Below are positions 39,501-52,467 of a stretch of DNA of 64,000 nt, piece after piece (the first letter of the stretch is position 1; each line of letters starts with the position of its first letter). The position numbers were made by a program, and so were the translations under genes. The stretch is from the NCBI GenBank assembly GCA_005281725.1, contig SSBO01000009.1, forward strand, positions 5,402,363 to 5,466,362, written 5' to 3'. This stretch comes from Wuchereria bancrofti. Taxonomy: Eukaryota; Nematoda; Chromadorea; Rhabditida; Onchocercidae. Below the pieces are notes generated by a model. It did not search any database, was not told the DNA's origin, and worked only from the letters and a program-made list of their open reading frames with translations.

Positions 39501-42500
39501 TGTATCGCGCATATGTTTCACAATTATTCTCGAAATGAAATTCCTGAAGTCATAATTTGCAAATTTACGATACTAGAAGGAAATAGTGATACACAGTGTC
39601 ATGAACTACCTGCCACCTTCTGTTTAATCTATGCTATGCATTATCGGTCGCGTTCACCAATTGTTTCCCGGTGGCTACCGACCAATTTACAGGATATTAC
39701 TGAAATAAGGTATGGAAAGTTAAGTCTTTCTGAAAGTGATAGGATCGAGGATTTGTGTGTAGTAATAAAGGAGAAATAAAGCTGGATTTTTTTATTTTCT
39801 GTGTTCTGGTTTTTGTCATAAAGAAGTTACTTTTACCGAAACCCCTGGAATTTCTACTACTACACCCAATTTCGTTATAAACAGTTAGTTAATGAGATTT
39901 CCAAAATATTTCGAATTCAGAAGAAAAAACAAATGGTAAATGTTACAATAAAATCGATGATTCATTAGCCTTCTTTTAGATATTTTAATAATAACCTGAA
40001 AATTTTAATAATTTTTATTTCTATTTTTACTCATTTGAATACCTCGAGCTCATTTCTTTCATTTTATTTTCTCTTATTTAGAAAAAGGCCAAAAAATTAT
40101 CTTAATTTAAAACCGAAATAATCTGTGTAAAACATGATGGAACCATTAATTCTTCAAAGTTTTCCAAATGCTTTTTTGGAGTGGAAGTATAAGTTTTTCT
40201 GAGGGGCACAATAGTAATCACATTTCTTCTCTTTATTCTTATCAGAATACTTATTTATCCTTCAACATTATTTCTCCACTCATCAAAACCGTTAGTTACG
40301 TCATTCGTCATTCATTATCACAATCTCAATTTCCATCTTTTGGTTTTTTTATTCAGAAGGATTTTAACGGTTATGTAAGTGCATATACTTTCTCATTTGT
40401 TTTGATTAATCATTGCTATCAGAACTTTCAATTATTAGGCTGAATAAATGATACCCTTCTTTGTTAATCATTCAAAACTGGAAACCAAGTCGAAATCGAG
40501 TCTAAGGTTTTTGGAAGAGAAATACTTCCGTGGATTACAATCATTACTGCTGCCAATTACGATTTAAGACATCATGATGTTAGAAATTGACCTGTGTTAC
40601 AGAATGATTTTATTACGATTCCTACTTCATATTTTTTTTGCTGACTTTTCAAACGTTGAAGGTGTTACTTCAAATTTAGTTGGAAAACTTTACAATTGAT
40701 TTTATTCCAAAATAAGCTTTATTTGAGTTTTTATTAGAATGATCTTTACAATATATCTCAAACCTTTGAAGGTGCAAAATTTATGAAGTTAAAATTGCAA
40801 CATTAATTGTTTCCAGAAATTAATGTATTCCAAATTTTTATTTGAAGACTAGTCATTGTAATGTAACTTATATAGAGTTCTTTATAGCTTGCAAAGCTCA
40901 TTAATTTTATTAGTACTTTTGAACAAGTACAACTCTGACTAAAATAATTATATTGTTGAGACGAGTCTAGTGATAAAATTGTTTTCAGTGAGGAAGTAGT
41001 TCCTTATTTATAGGTCTTTCTAAGTTTAGATGCCGTATGTTCGCATGATCAATAATTCAATTCAACCTAACTTGTTTTTTCAGTGTCTTGAATATATACC
41101 GAATGAAATACCGAAGAGAAGATTATTCTTTTCACATATTGGTCTAGGTAGTACGTATTTACATGTGTCAGTAATATGCATGAACAGCTATGGATGTCAG
41201 TAGGACATTATATTATCCTACACATATATAATTATGTGTAATCTAATTATTCAACTATTTCAATCTTTTGAGGAATTTTCATTTTGTGATGCTAATGCAG
41301 CCGTCAATTGAGTTCTATTGTCGTTATTACAGTACAATCGAAATTATTGAAGTAATTGAAGTAGCAACATATGGTTCATGAACTAGTAACAGAGTATGTG
41401 ACACTGTAAAATTCATCGGGGACTCAAAAACTATTTTGATAAACTTTATTAAAGTTTGAAAATGTTCCATCTCTCCAATCTTCTACTCTCCTTCCTCATT
41501 CTGTAAATACTTCTTTTTATGGTACAGAAAAGAATGGAGAAAAAGATCTGACAGCTTATTGACGTCTAATCAAATGAGAGCCAGCTGCGTATTTGTCGTT
41601 GAAGATACATTTATCTCCCTTGCGAAATATTTTTCCCAATGAAAAATTGTGCTTTTGCACGATCCTTCCTGTATGAAGTCATACACAAGACTCAAAATTG
41701 GTCAGGTGAGAATCTCCACTTTACTCTTTTATTGCGTGCCTTAAATTCTCGAATTCATGGACTGATATTCAGATAATTGGTCATATGACAATTTTTTACG
41801 AAAAAATAAATTAACAAAGATGAAATAACAGCTCCCTGTGGTGTTTTGCCACTTTACATTGCTGACATTGCTCCAAATCACAATTTCTTGAAAATTAATC
41901 AATCTGAAGAAAAATCTTCTAAAGATCTGTGATATGTGCGATTTGCATAGATTTTTGATGATGAAATTATCACTTTCTCTTATTAGTAATGATGAAAAAA
42001 GTCTTTTATCTGATATTCTCAAAGAAAAGGTAATAATTTTATCAGAACCGTCGAGAACTTCGAATAACAATCTGTTCAAATCTGAAAAAGGCGAATTTGT
42101 CGCCTTCTTTAGTAAATTAACATTGCTGCTTCCCAGAAGTTGAAACCGTTATTGAAATGGTTCCGAATATTTTGTCGATGATAAATGTCTAAAAAATTTC
42201 AAAACATTATAAAAACGTCTAATACGACTTTGATAGTATTTACTTATTTTCTGCATTTATTATTTTAATGGCACTGTAAAAAAATAAAAATAAATTATTC
42301 AATCAAAATTTAAATAAATTATACAACGAGCTGTTCTGTTGAAATTTTTTTAAAGTTTCCAATTATAATTTATTTTTTAAATTCTTTCAATAAATAATTG
42401 AAATCTTTGAATGAACAAATTGCAGTTGAACAGGCTCAAAACATGAAGTAAAAAAAGTGCAATTATACAAGTTGCCATCTGAATGAAGTTGTAGATTATG

Positions 42501-43797
42501 TCTTCTCAAATTTAACATCTATATCCTCTAAAAAATGTGGCGTGATTGTTAAATTAATTTAATTCTTTTTTTTTTTTGAAAATTAGGAATTTTAATAAAG
42601 TCACAACAATTTCATCACAAATCAAAATATTTATATTGGGATAAACTGAACTAACCTTAAATTAATTAGTCAAATCTTAACCTAAATTATTTATCTAAGT
42701 TAAAAATGCTCTTTTATACTTTTATTTCGGTATTTTATCTCAAATTGTCTTATATGTTATTTTACGCACATTACTTTATTGGAATTAAATTACTTTGCAT
42801 TCAAATATGAAATTTATTTCATTCTTCCCAATGATAATCGGTTGTCGAAAGTTTTTTATTGGGGTGTTGGATGGAAGTTAGATAAAATTAACAAATACTA
42901 TTCTTTCTGAAGTTCCATACATAAAAATTTCATAGTAATGCTAGTTTCATATAATTTTTGAACTCGGCAACAACCATCAATGACTTGGTTATACATTAAA
43001 TAGTTCGTTTCCAAAAGGTTACATTTTCTAAAAAGCATTAATCATTGAGGATTTGATAGTTTTATACAGTACCAAGCGTTACACTATTACATTATTTTTG
43101 GTTACAGACAATTTAAATCGCGCCATTCTGAATTTTTGTCTTCTCTTTTGCTATCATTTGATTTCATCTCTTGAAGTTTTAGCTTCAAAAGCTCATGGTC
43201 TCACTATAACAGCTCGTGTTAAATGATTTAAAAATTTACTCTTTTGATAACCTACAATATACAACGAAGGCACTTTCGCAAGCTCGTGAGCAGATATGAA
43301 TTTTAAAATTCATCATTCCAAAGCACAATCAAAGTTACATGTAAGCTTTTCAATCAGTAGCAATTTCCATTTTATTAAACTCCAAACTTTCTCTCTTTCT
43401 AGTTAAAATCTAGTAATATCAGAGCTATAAGTTTCGACGTTGCAAAAAACTTGCATCATTGTTATTTAATAAAAAGCTTGTTGGCTTCTGGAAGTGTCAG
43501 AGTAGTGACAGAAAGTGATTATGGTGTCTTTCATAGGAAAATTCTTCCTGAGTCCAAAGGTCAGCCTGAGTCTTCCTATGCTTTTTGCATTTTTGTTTAC
43601 ACACTAATCCTGATGGATTAAGTTATCCTCTTTGCTAAAGGATGAGGCTTTTTGGACAATTGTGCCAAAGAAAGGTTTGGATCAGATGTTGGCCTAGCAA
43701 GACTTGTCTCATGGGAGTGCTTATCTAAAAGCTGCGAAGAACGCTTTTCTTGTTTCCACTTTATAGTTTGTTATGTGCTTTCGTTTTTGTAATTGAC

Positions 43798-43880
43798 TTC
43801 ATAACGGAACATATTATTTGCGGAATATATTCATAACGGAACATATTATTTGCGGAATTCATAACGGAACATATTATATA
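43798..43880 (+). repeat. short tandem repeat, about 2.7 copies
   Basis: TTCATAACGGAACATATTAT then TTGCGGAA (28 bases) occurs at 43798-43825 and 43830-43857, and a partial third copy starts at 43858. A minisatellite-like local duplication with no coding role seen. Confidence 0.9.
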
Positions 43881-45186
43881 TGTCCTGTCATTTGAGTTAC
43901 AAGTTGTGGGCTCTAACAAAAGATTGATAACTTTTTAGCACTGATTAAAATTGAATTCATTTCCCTAGAATGCTTGCAAAAATTTTCCTGTTTTCAACAG
44001 TTTTAAACTGCTTCAGGAAATAAGCATAGGGACTTTTTTAGAATAATCTAAAGGCCTTAATATCAAGTAAAGACAAAGAAATGTCATAGTGCATCTCACT
44101 CAATTCATGTTGCTGTAATTTAAGATTTTTTCTTTGCAAATATCTTGTCACTCTTTAATGTGACCAAGTGGAAGAGAGATGCGTAGGAACGGATATGAGC
44201 AAGTAACAGAAAGGATTTGAAACAAAATTATCACAGAATTGATAAAAGTTCGTAAAAGTAGAGTGATAATTAAATGTTCAGATCTGTTTTGCAGTATTTT
44301 TGCAGCACATCTCTACTGCTTGTTTGTATACACATCAAATAAACAAAATATCACATTGACTGAGAAATTGTCACCTGTAATGCGTGCTAAAACCTTGAAG
44401 GGCACTTGCTTATTATGTGGAATGTGTAGTGTTACTCTGTTATTTATCAGCTTATTAAATTAGTAATTTACACAGCAAATAATTAGCTGAGAAGAAGAAA
44501 GAATTGAATAAGAATATATAAAAGTATTGTAGAATAAAAGATTAATTGAAGGGCAGAATGATGGTACAAAATCAAGTAGAACTCTGAATTTGTTGATGTA
44601 CCAGAGAGAGAGGGAGAGAGTGAAAGAAGAGATAGGGATAAAACAGTCTGAGAAGAAGAAAGCACTTTTTTTGGTGATATGCTGGAAAATAAAGTATCGA
44701 TTTTTTTGTTTCGTGAATATCGCATACATTTTGCGAAACAATATTTTATTCGATAGCAGCTTTAAATGCAAGGTAAATCTGTTTTAGTTGACTGTAAAGT
44801 TAATTTCTGATAAAAGACAGTGATGAAATTTGAGATGGAGAAGAATTTTTAATAGCAATTTACGCTGGCCTTTGATGTGATGCCAAGCTACTATTGCTTT
44901 ATTTTCACCGATACATTTTGAAAGATATACTTCGAAAATGACTTGAAACTATGATAAGTGAGATTGAATAAAGTTATTTCATATGATGCTTGTACCCAGA
45001 CAAACAGCTGTTTGCAAAGAATTCGAGAATTCACCTATATCAGAAAAAAAAATTATGGGAAGCTTATTTCTTTCCATATTTCCTTCTCTCATCAGCTTCC
45101 GTTAATTCCTTCTTTACTTCATCATTTATAGAAATAATGAAAGTAGGCAGTAATACTCACTGATTGGTGTGATATTGAAAATGTCA

Positions 45187-45387
45187 GTTACTCTTCGACT
45201 CTAGTGAAATTCATAAGTAATCAATCACAGCGAAAAATGACAAATTCTATTTGTTTATGAATAATATCCGTGTCACATTGCTCGAAAATTTTTGGAAGCT
45301 TTGAGCTATAACTTTGTAATTGGAACTATTGTGTGATGATGAACCGTGATTGATTACTTATGAATTTCACCAGAGTCGAAGAGTAAC
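45187..45387. mobile_element. 201-bp foldback element with 42-bp inverted ends
   Basis: 45187-45228 and 45346-45387 are inverted copies over 42 bases with one mismatch; ends read GTTACTCTTCGACTC and GAGTCGAAGAGTAAC. The 117-base middle has no reading frame. Size, terminal inverted repeats and lack of coding fit a MITE-like foldback element. No clear target-site duplication was found. A structured RNA is the alternative. Confidence 0.65.
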
Positions 45388-45798
45388 TTCTAATATAACC
45401 ATCTAGGAGTTAATTTGAGAGTAGTGGGCGAAATGAAAGATCCTACTGAGACGAGGAGCGTTCTCGATTCTGACAAAAATATAGTCGATTAACTTTTCAT
45501 TAAGACAATTACATTAAAACAACTACTAAAGTTTTAAAAAGTAATTATCGTAATGCTTTAGAATACTAATTGAGGATCAATGATTTTAACTACAACAAAA
45601 GTTGAACTTTTCCAATAATCAATGTTTCTCTTCGCTTACAACAACATTACTGTAAAAACTTTGCTTGATCAAAGAAGTAGAAAGAAAAGAGGGCATACAT
45701 AATTCAACAAACTTTCATTCATGAATTTAAACTTTAAGCCAAAAAAGAAATTCAAAGAATTCTTATTTATAGTGCCGAACGTTTGAATTATTTCATAG

Positions 45799-48700
45799 GA
45801 CAACAAGATGGAGAAGGAGGAATTTTGGAACAGATTGGTGAAGATAGGCCAACTGATTTTGCGATCAAAACACATAAAGATCAGATACGACGGGTTCTCT
45901 TTCTTTCATGCTTTGAAAATTTCACTTTTTTTAATCATGATAATTTGCTGATCCGGTTATTGTTGGTATTACCATATAGTAAAAGTGGCCTTTCGAAGAA
46001 AAAACTGTAGATCTAATTTTTTAAAACTACTTGCTTGCTAATTTGCAAATATAAATTTAATTATGCTGCAGAAATTAAGAATAGTACTGCCACATATCGG
46101 TCTTGTGCTTCTTTCAACAGCTTACACAATTCTCGGTGCTGCTATCTTTCATCATGTTGGTTTACCTTTCCAGTTTCTTCCTCTGTTATGTAGTACTTCT
46201 CATTTCTCATTGATAATTCTCGTCTTTAAACTGTCATAACTTCACCAAATGTTATCATCAGTTTGAAATGCCATATGAAGTGTATATTCGTAACGAGACT
46301 GCCCATCGAATTGAAACTTTAAAACAAAAAATTATCGACAATTTATGGATGCTAGTACAGATGAGAAACAATAGCAGAGAGGTGACATTTGAAACTTGGT
46401 CCAAAACAGCACATCTTGGGTTCGTTTGTTTCTAATTTCGTACTGAAAAGATAAAAATATTGCTTGAAAGTCAAAAATAATATTTAAGCCCAGATTTTGA
46501 GAACGTTGTGCACATTCAAAGAAGACGGAACAGTTTGTCTAAGTGACTGTCGCAGAGAATTTTTATAGTACTAACTTAGAAAATGACAATTCAAAAATTT
46601 TAAAAGTTTACAACTTTTGCTTTTGCACCTTATAGATTTTTTTTTCTAATAATTTGGAGAATACTCCTCGAAAGAGTAGAACTATGAAAAATTTTCACTT
46701 TAATGAATCTTCGAATTGGTCGAGAATTTATTTTACTTAAACAATAATTTTTGGACAACTTAGTGCCATTAAGCTAATTGATGATCAAAGAAATAACTGA
46801 TTGACTGACCAAAGAAATAATTGGTTGTTTGCATTAAATTAAATTTCGAAATTTCAAAATTCAAATGAGGAATTACAGTATTAATGATGTAATTCGTGAT
46901 GTATTTATTGATTATACGAAGAATTACATGACACCCGATGATATAATCAAAGGTGCCGGACCGGTGAAATGGTCATTCGGTTCCAGTGTATTTTTTTCAT
47001 GGACTGCTATTACAACCATTGGTAAAAATTGCTTCGGTCAAATTGTTCCGTTTATATTTGCAAGCACTTTTTTGCTTTCCCACTTTATTTATATATGAAA
47101 TAAGAAATAAACATACTTTAATATTTTTCTGAAATCATCATCAAAGCATAAAAACAAGCAATAGATTAGTGCTTTGAAAAATATATGAGACGATATAGGA
47201 GCGACCTGTGACATTTGAAATTTAATTGCGTTTCATAAAAGAATTTTGTATTATCTTTACAAATCTAAAATTTATGCAAAAACAAAATTTAATGCAGTTT
47301 TTTCCTCAGAATGAGCAGTGCATAATTCTGATCGCAGGACTGGTATGATTTTTCGGCTTGCAAAATTTCTAATTTGCTTATCCGCTATCCATGAATTCTA
47401 TAGTGTTTATTTGCTTTCCTAATGTGACTGAGAGTTGTTTAGTTATACTTCTCAGCATTTTCAATCAGTCGAAAAATTTAACCCTGCTTGAAGTTTCATA
47501 TCGGCTACTCTATCTTCCTTCTCTAGCTTTGAGATGAACTTTGATTTGAATTTAGGTTATGGACATATAGTACCGAGAACCAATGAAGGCCGGATAGCGT
47601 GTCTTATGTATGCATTGTTAGGTATTCCGTTAATACTTGTCACCATTGCTGATATTGGACGATTTCTCTCGGGTAACGCGTTTTTTTTTTCATGCTAAGC
47701 GCTACTTTAATAATTGCGCTCAATTTCTGTTTTGTTACTTCGAAACACGAATAATGCAAAGAGACATTTAGATTTAAATTCTCAATAAGTTTAAGAAAAC
47801 TTCAAGGAAAAGATTTTCCCTGATAAAAACTTCCATAATCTTACCTTCGTCCTCTTCTTTGCTAAACTCTAATACTCTAGCAGAATTTTAAATTACGTCC
47901 TCCTGATCATTCATAAAAAGCATTTTGTATGTGTTATTAAGTGAAGATGAAAGAGATGATTTGAGCAAGCCAAGAAAATGAAGTCAATATCTTACCAATT
48001 CTAAAATTTGCAGCCGGTATAGTCTGGGTTCATTGCATGATAAAATTGGTACGTTTGGAATTGTTCCGAAAAGTCGCACAATTTTGCGTATATTGTTGCA
48101 GATGCATCCCTTTTATCAGGTAAAGTCCCTTTTAATAAGATCTGTCCTTTGCTAAAATATCACTACGATTTCCTAAAAAGATAATCGCATAGTTGGCCAT
48201 CGATCACGTCTTAATTTGGAAAAAATTATATCTTATCTTTTCAATTGTTAATTAATACATCTCAGTAAAATACGGCAATATTTGTTTTCGCTTTCTTTCG
48301 TTTTCTTTTTATAGAAAGAAAAAAAAGCAGCCGAAGACAATGTCTGCCAACGATATTGCAAATATTAAAAGATCAAAACGACGACGACAGAATCACATCG
48401 ACACTATTTCTGAAGCAGGCACATTTGAGGGTATACTTCTTGATATTCTGTCTATTAGAATGCATTTCGGATTGTTCACTCATCAAAACTGATCTTTACT
48501 CCTTCATTTAATAAGCGAGAAATTAAGCATGAAATACTGAAATAGAAGACTATGTGAGAATCGACTGAACGAAAAAGAATTGATGATAAATTTGAATTTC
48601 ATTACTTTTATCGAGAAAAAGTTATTAATTAATGTATATGAAACTGATGCGAAAAGAGTTTTAACTTGTAGTGCAATTGTAATGAACTGTTCATTTAATT

Positions 48701-50648
48701 ATACTGGAACGTAAAAATCAGTATGAGCAAGTAAAAGTTGACATAAATCTTGCAGATATATCGGAGATTCATACACAAGAAAGTGAAAAAACAATTTCGG
48801 AAGATACACAAGCAAGAGCAGATGAATTGGAGGAATATGAATCACATCATGACAGGCGCATCTCGGTGTTATTTGTACTCATCATTATGATAGGTTATCA
48901 GTTCCGTCAAAACTTTTCAAACTTTTAAAATCAGTCGGATTTGATTTCTATTTAAAGAACGTATTTTTAAAAATTAAACCAAAATTAAAAAATTAAATTC
49001 CAGTTATTCTTAAACACTAAAAAATTGCAGGTTATACTGCTGGTGGTGCATGCCTTATGCAACTTTGGGAAAACTGGACATTTATGGAATCATTTTATTT
49101 CTGTTTCGTTACTGTAACAACTATTGGTTTGTCATATTTTGAAACTTCGATTAATAATGATTTTAAAATGGAATGTTTATATATTGGATATGCTATGACT
49201 AAGTGACCAATGATGAAAGTTACCCGCAGTATAATTCCAGAAGACCAATTCTCGATTAGAAATTCATAATGCATTCGAGAAAGGAGGTTGCAGGTTTTGG
49301 AGATATCGTACCTCAGAATGCGGACTTTCTGCCAGCAACGCTCATGTATATCATTATTGGCCTTATTATTACAACGATGTGTATCGGTGCTCTTTTCTTA
49401 CTTACCGCATTACAGCCTTTTAAAAAAATTGCAAATAATAGAATTTTGCAAGTTACCCAGCGAACAAATTATAGATTTGGTAGGAAGTGAATACATTCGA
49501 GATATTCATTTCTACGGTCGAAGTTTAGGGCGCAGTTTTATGACAATTGGCGGTAAAGTTGTGCATCTTGGGGAAGTCAGTTCTTTTCGCAGCTCTTTAT
49601 TTTTCCTAACTTTTTATTTACTTATCATTTAAAATCTAAGTAAATTCATTTAAATGGATTTGAGTGGTTTGAATCAAATAAGTTTGGCGTTTCATTGTAA
49701 TTGTGACTGTATAATGAAATTAGTAATATTGTCATGTAGCTTATATCAAATTGACTATTTTGGTGCAATGTTTTATCACGTTGTAAATTGAGGCAATATT
49801 TCTTCTCAAATTTGATTAATTACATTAATTTTGATTTGATTTATTACCGTTAAATCATGGCATTTGTCGCATTTAATTATAATCGATTGAGGACAAAAAA
49901 AATTTTTGAGAAGTCGAATTTCTTTTAATGTTGCTTTATTTGTATAATTGATGCGAAAATGAAAAGAAATGAATTAATAGCTGTTTTTAGGTATTTGGTT
50001 ATGTAGCGTTTCTCCAAAAGAAATATGGCCTTACTGCGGAACAGATAAATAAGCTAGCTCAATTGCCGGAAGAATATTTGCTTGAATGCTTAATTAACGG
50101 CAGGCAACCTGACCTAAATTGGATTGGTTATTTTTTTTTTAAATTTGTTTAAAGACAGATAATAAGTAATCATATCCAATTCTTTTCATCTTTCTGAAGT
50201 TTAACCTACTGATTTTGTTGTGCCAAGATGAAACTTCTCATAATTGTCATTGTAATGGAGCGAAATGTACAAGAAAATATTAAGCACGGCGCGTTTGTCA
50301 CAGTCGCTGTTTTAATTTTAACAAATAACTTCTCCAATTATTGACAATATTTCAGTTTCATTAGGTCATGATGATTTGATCACTGATTGTCTCTGAACAA
50401 TTTCAGATGGACGTCCTTATGTACCACCTGATATTTATTATTTCAAATGGATTGAGCATCCACGTACGCTCTCGTTTGTATCAGAACGTGTGTTAGCAAG
50501 TATGGAATCACTGGATTTGAATACGAGTAAGTGCAGTACAGCGAGGACACTTACGCCACGTGAGTATTACCAAAGGATTTTGTTACAGTACTGCAAGCAA
50601 ATACAACCTACCGGTCAACAACAGCAGTCATCCGATACTCAAGTGTAA
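45799..50648 (+). CDS. two-pore-domain potassium channel (TWK type)
   Basis: Background potassium channel of the plasma membrane that sets resting potential in muscle or neurons; the active form is a dimer. Exons: 45799-45893 (not the first), 46072-46155, 46262-46419, 46870 or 46879-47021, 47556-47672, 48014-48119, 48315-48430, 48756-48893, 49031-49126, 49294-49575, 49991-50126, 50407-50648; stop TAA 50646-50648. The first transmembrane helix follows KLRIVLPHIG. Pore loop 1 has TTIGYG, split across 47021/47556. Helix 2 holds LLGIPLILVTIADIGRF. Pore loop 2 has TTIGFG, split across 49126/49294. These two filters define the family. LVGSEYIRDIHFYGRSLG and IYYFKWIEHP lie in the cytoplasmic tail, as in nematode TWK channels. 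About 570 residues are readable. The first coding exon was not found (the 45799 exon starts with two bases of a split codon). One base too many occurs in the run of seven A at 49422-49428: dropping it joins two frames that both match the family. Confidence 0.94.
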
Positions 50649-52459
50649 GGTCATTTCTAACTATCGTGAAGCTTGTAATAAGTATTAATCACATATTAAG
50701 CAAAATAACAATGTTTGATAATCTTCATTTGTTTGTTAAGGTGCTCAAGAATTCACAGATTTTAAAGTTATTAAACATGTGCTACATTCATATACACTTA
50801 AAAAGTGCTGAATATATGGAATGATAATTAACATTTGCTGAAATAGTTTATTCATTAGTTGTTGGTAGATTTTTTGATTTGAATATTTTAATTAACAAGC
50901 CATTCAATGTTATGGCAGTTATCACCGAGTACCTGGTAATTTATTTTGAAATAAAAGTTATTTTTAATAAATTCCTTGTTTGTATTTAAGAAATTTAGAA
51001 TATCATCGAAATTTTTGATAGCCAATGTTATTAATCGCATCAATGCACCAAAATTCATCTATAGCAATTTTTTCGGAGTTATTATAAATTTGAGAATAAT
51101 GGCAATTTTTAGTTAACGAAAACTCTGTTTCAAATTTTACCCTCTGAATGCAATTTTTATTAATCATTTGTCGTATGTTTGTATATAAAGGCATTTTCAT
51201 GTTCACATTACAACCATTCTTTATTTCTATATTTTACTCGTTTTGTGAGTAGTTTTATTGAAATGAAATTATGTTTACTTTGTGATTTATGCATTTGTGA
51301 TTGGATTGATAGTTGAAGGAGAAATTTTGACTGCATTTAGAACTACCACAACAAAACTTGCCTTAGTTTCTCGATTTTTTATCAAATTGTGAACTGAAAA
51401 TGTAGAAGAATAAAATATGTCATTGAAATTATTGGAAGAGAAAGAGGAAGTATTTTGCAAAGATAAATGTCTTTAAAAAAGATATAACGTTCGGATGAAA
51501 AGTTATTAAAGACGATTACAAATTCGCAGTGAATTGTTAAGATTTATGGTGAAGATATATTTATGATCTTCTACAATAAACCATTTAAAAAGTGTACGAT
51601 GGAAAGTTTTCTGTCTTAGTTTCAATCTATAAGTTCGGAAAAACTTCTCCATTGAAAAGCATGAAACCAACCTGGATGCACATTGAAAATCTGTTGAAAA
51701 AGTTGATTGTAAATATGAATAAGAAATTGAATTCTATCCAAGAACTCATAGTATTTCCTCATCTTTTACAATAAACGATTATTGAAAGATTGAAAAAAAA
51801 AAAAAAAAATGAAAAATGGAATTTTAAATGAAAACAACAGAAAGGTTAATTTGAGATATTACTTATGTTGACGTTGCGTAGCAGCCAAGAGTGTTGTTGC
51901 CCTTCGCAACGTTGTTTTGCAAATGAATTTTAGAAAGAAGAGAAGTAAGTGAGGGATACTCGTACTATTATCATTATTCTTTCAATATTTTTAGCACTTA
52001 TTCTCATCTTTGAAAAAATTATAGTTGTTTGATTAAATGCTTTGATAATTCTTATTAAAATTATAACGAATATTTTTCCTCTGCAGTTCTTCCTGTTTAC
52101 ACATCAAATAATATTTTATTGAATGGTTCATCTTAAATGACTTTATTTTGAGATAAAAATTTCAAAATGCTTTTGGATAAATGATATTCTAAAGTAATTT
52201 CAAATTTATTCTTACTTGTTTTGACCATCTAAGAGCAAAATTGATAGCTGCAATCCGGTAATTTTTGTTCTTTTCTAGGATTTCTCTGGAAATGAAGACA
52301 CTGACAAATTATAACACTCTTCGTACCATATTTCATCATCGGTGTCCACTTTGAGAAGCTCACATTATGCGTCTAAAAGCAAAATATGTGTTCTGCGTTC
52401 AGCATTGCTTGCTACGGTCTTCAATTCCATTCTTCTATGCAATATTTTCACTGACCACA
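50649..52459. other. intergenic, K2P to Ly6-like gene
   Basis: An AATAAA at about 50950, 300 bases after the K2P stop, may end that gene. Otherwise very AT-rich; a run of A at about 51794-51808. No exon recognised; short open frames at 51592 (plus) and 51206 (minus) have no coding character. The promoter of the next gene should lie towards the right end. Confidence 0.5.
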
Positions 52460-52467
52460 GCTTTGCG
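52452..52467 (+). promoter_or_regulatory. likely spliced-leader acceptor
   Basis: CTGACCACAG ends at 52460, seven bases before the ATG at 52468 that starts a signal peptide. The frame is open further left to 52342, but starting there would bury the signal peptide inside the protein. Confidence 0.5.

Larger units (their letters stand above)
36515..45798. other. long gene-poor stretch with coding-like fragments
   Basis: About 9.3 kb without a gene I can assemble. Three plus-strand pieces look more like protein than their surroundings. The first is 36897-37052 (52 codons, FTISLPPPGNELLNSETRNP onward, behind AAG, with a possible donor at 37052). The second is 37397 to about 37516 (MINDNLCPNEKKIGQTGQNL, then S- and N-rich), followed after stops by GGQHSQHSHNQSILSNVHSL. 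The third is 39513-39782 (88 codons, with QCHELPATFCLIYAMHYRSR). Stops and frame changes separate them. They may be exons of an unrecognised gene, a decayed gene or chance. From 40 to 45 kb nothing looks coding. Two repeats are listed separately. Confidence 0.35.

Noticed and set aside
44590..44787. Plus-strand frame ending AAG-GTAAAT as a possible first K2P exon
   Set aside because: It ends in phase 0, while exon 45799 needs one base left over; the content is low complexity.
45783..45798. TTG-started extension of the first K2P exon to the left
   Set aside because: An acceptor (TTTCATAG) ends at 45798 and the sequence before it does not resemble channel N-termini.
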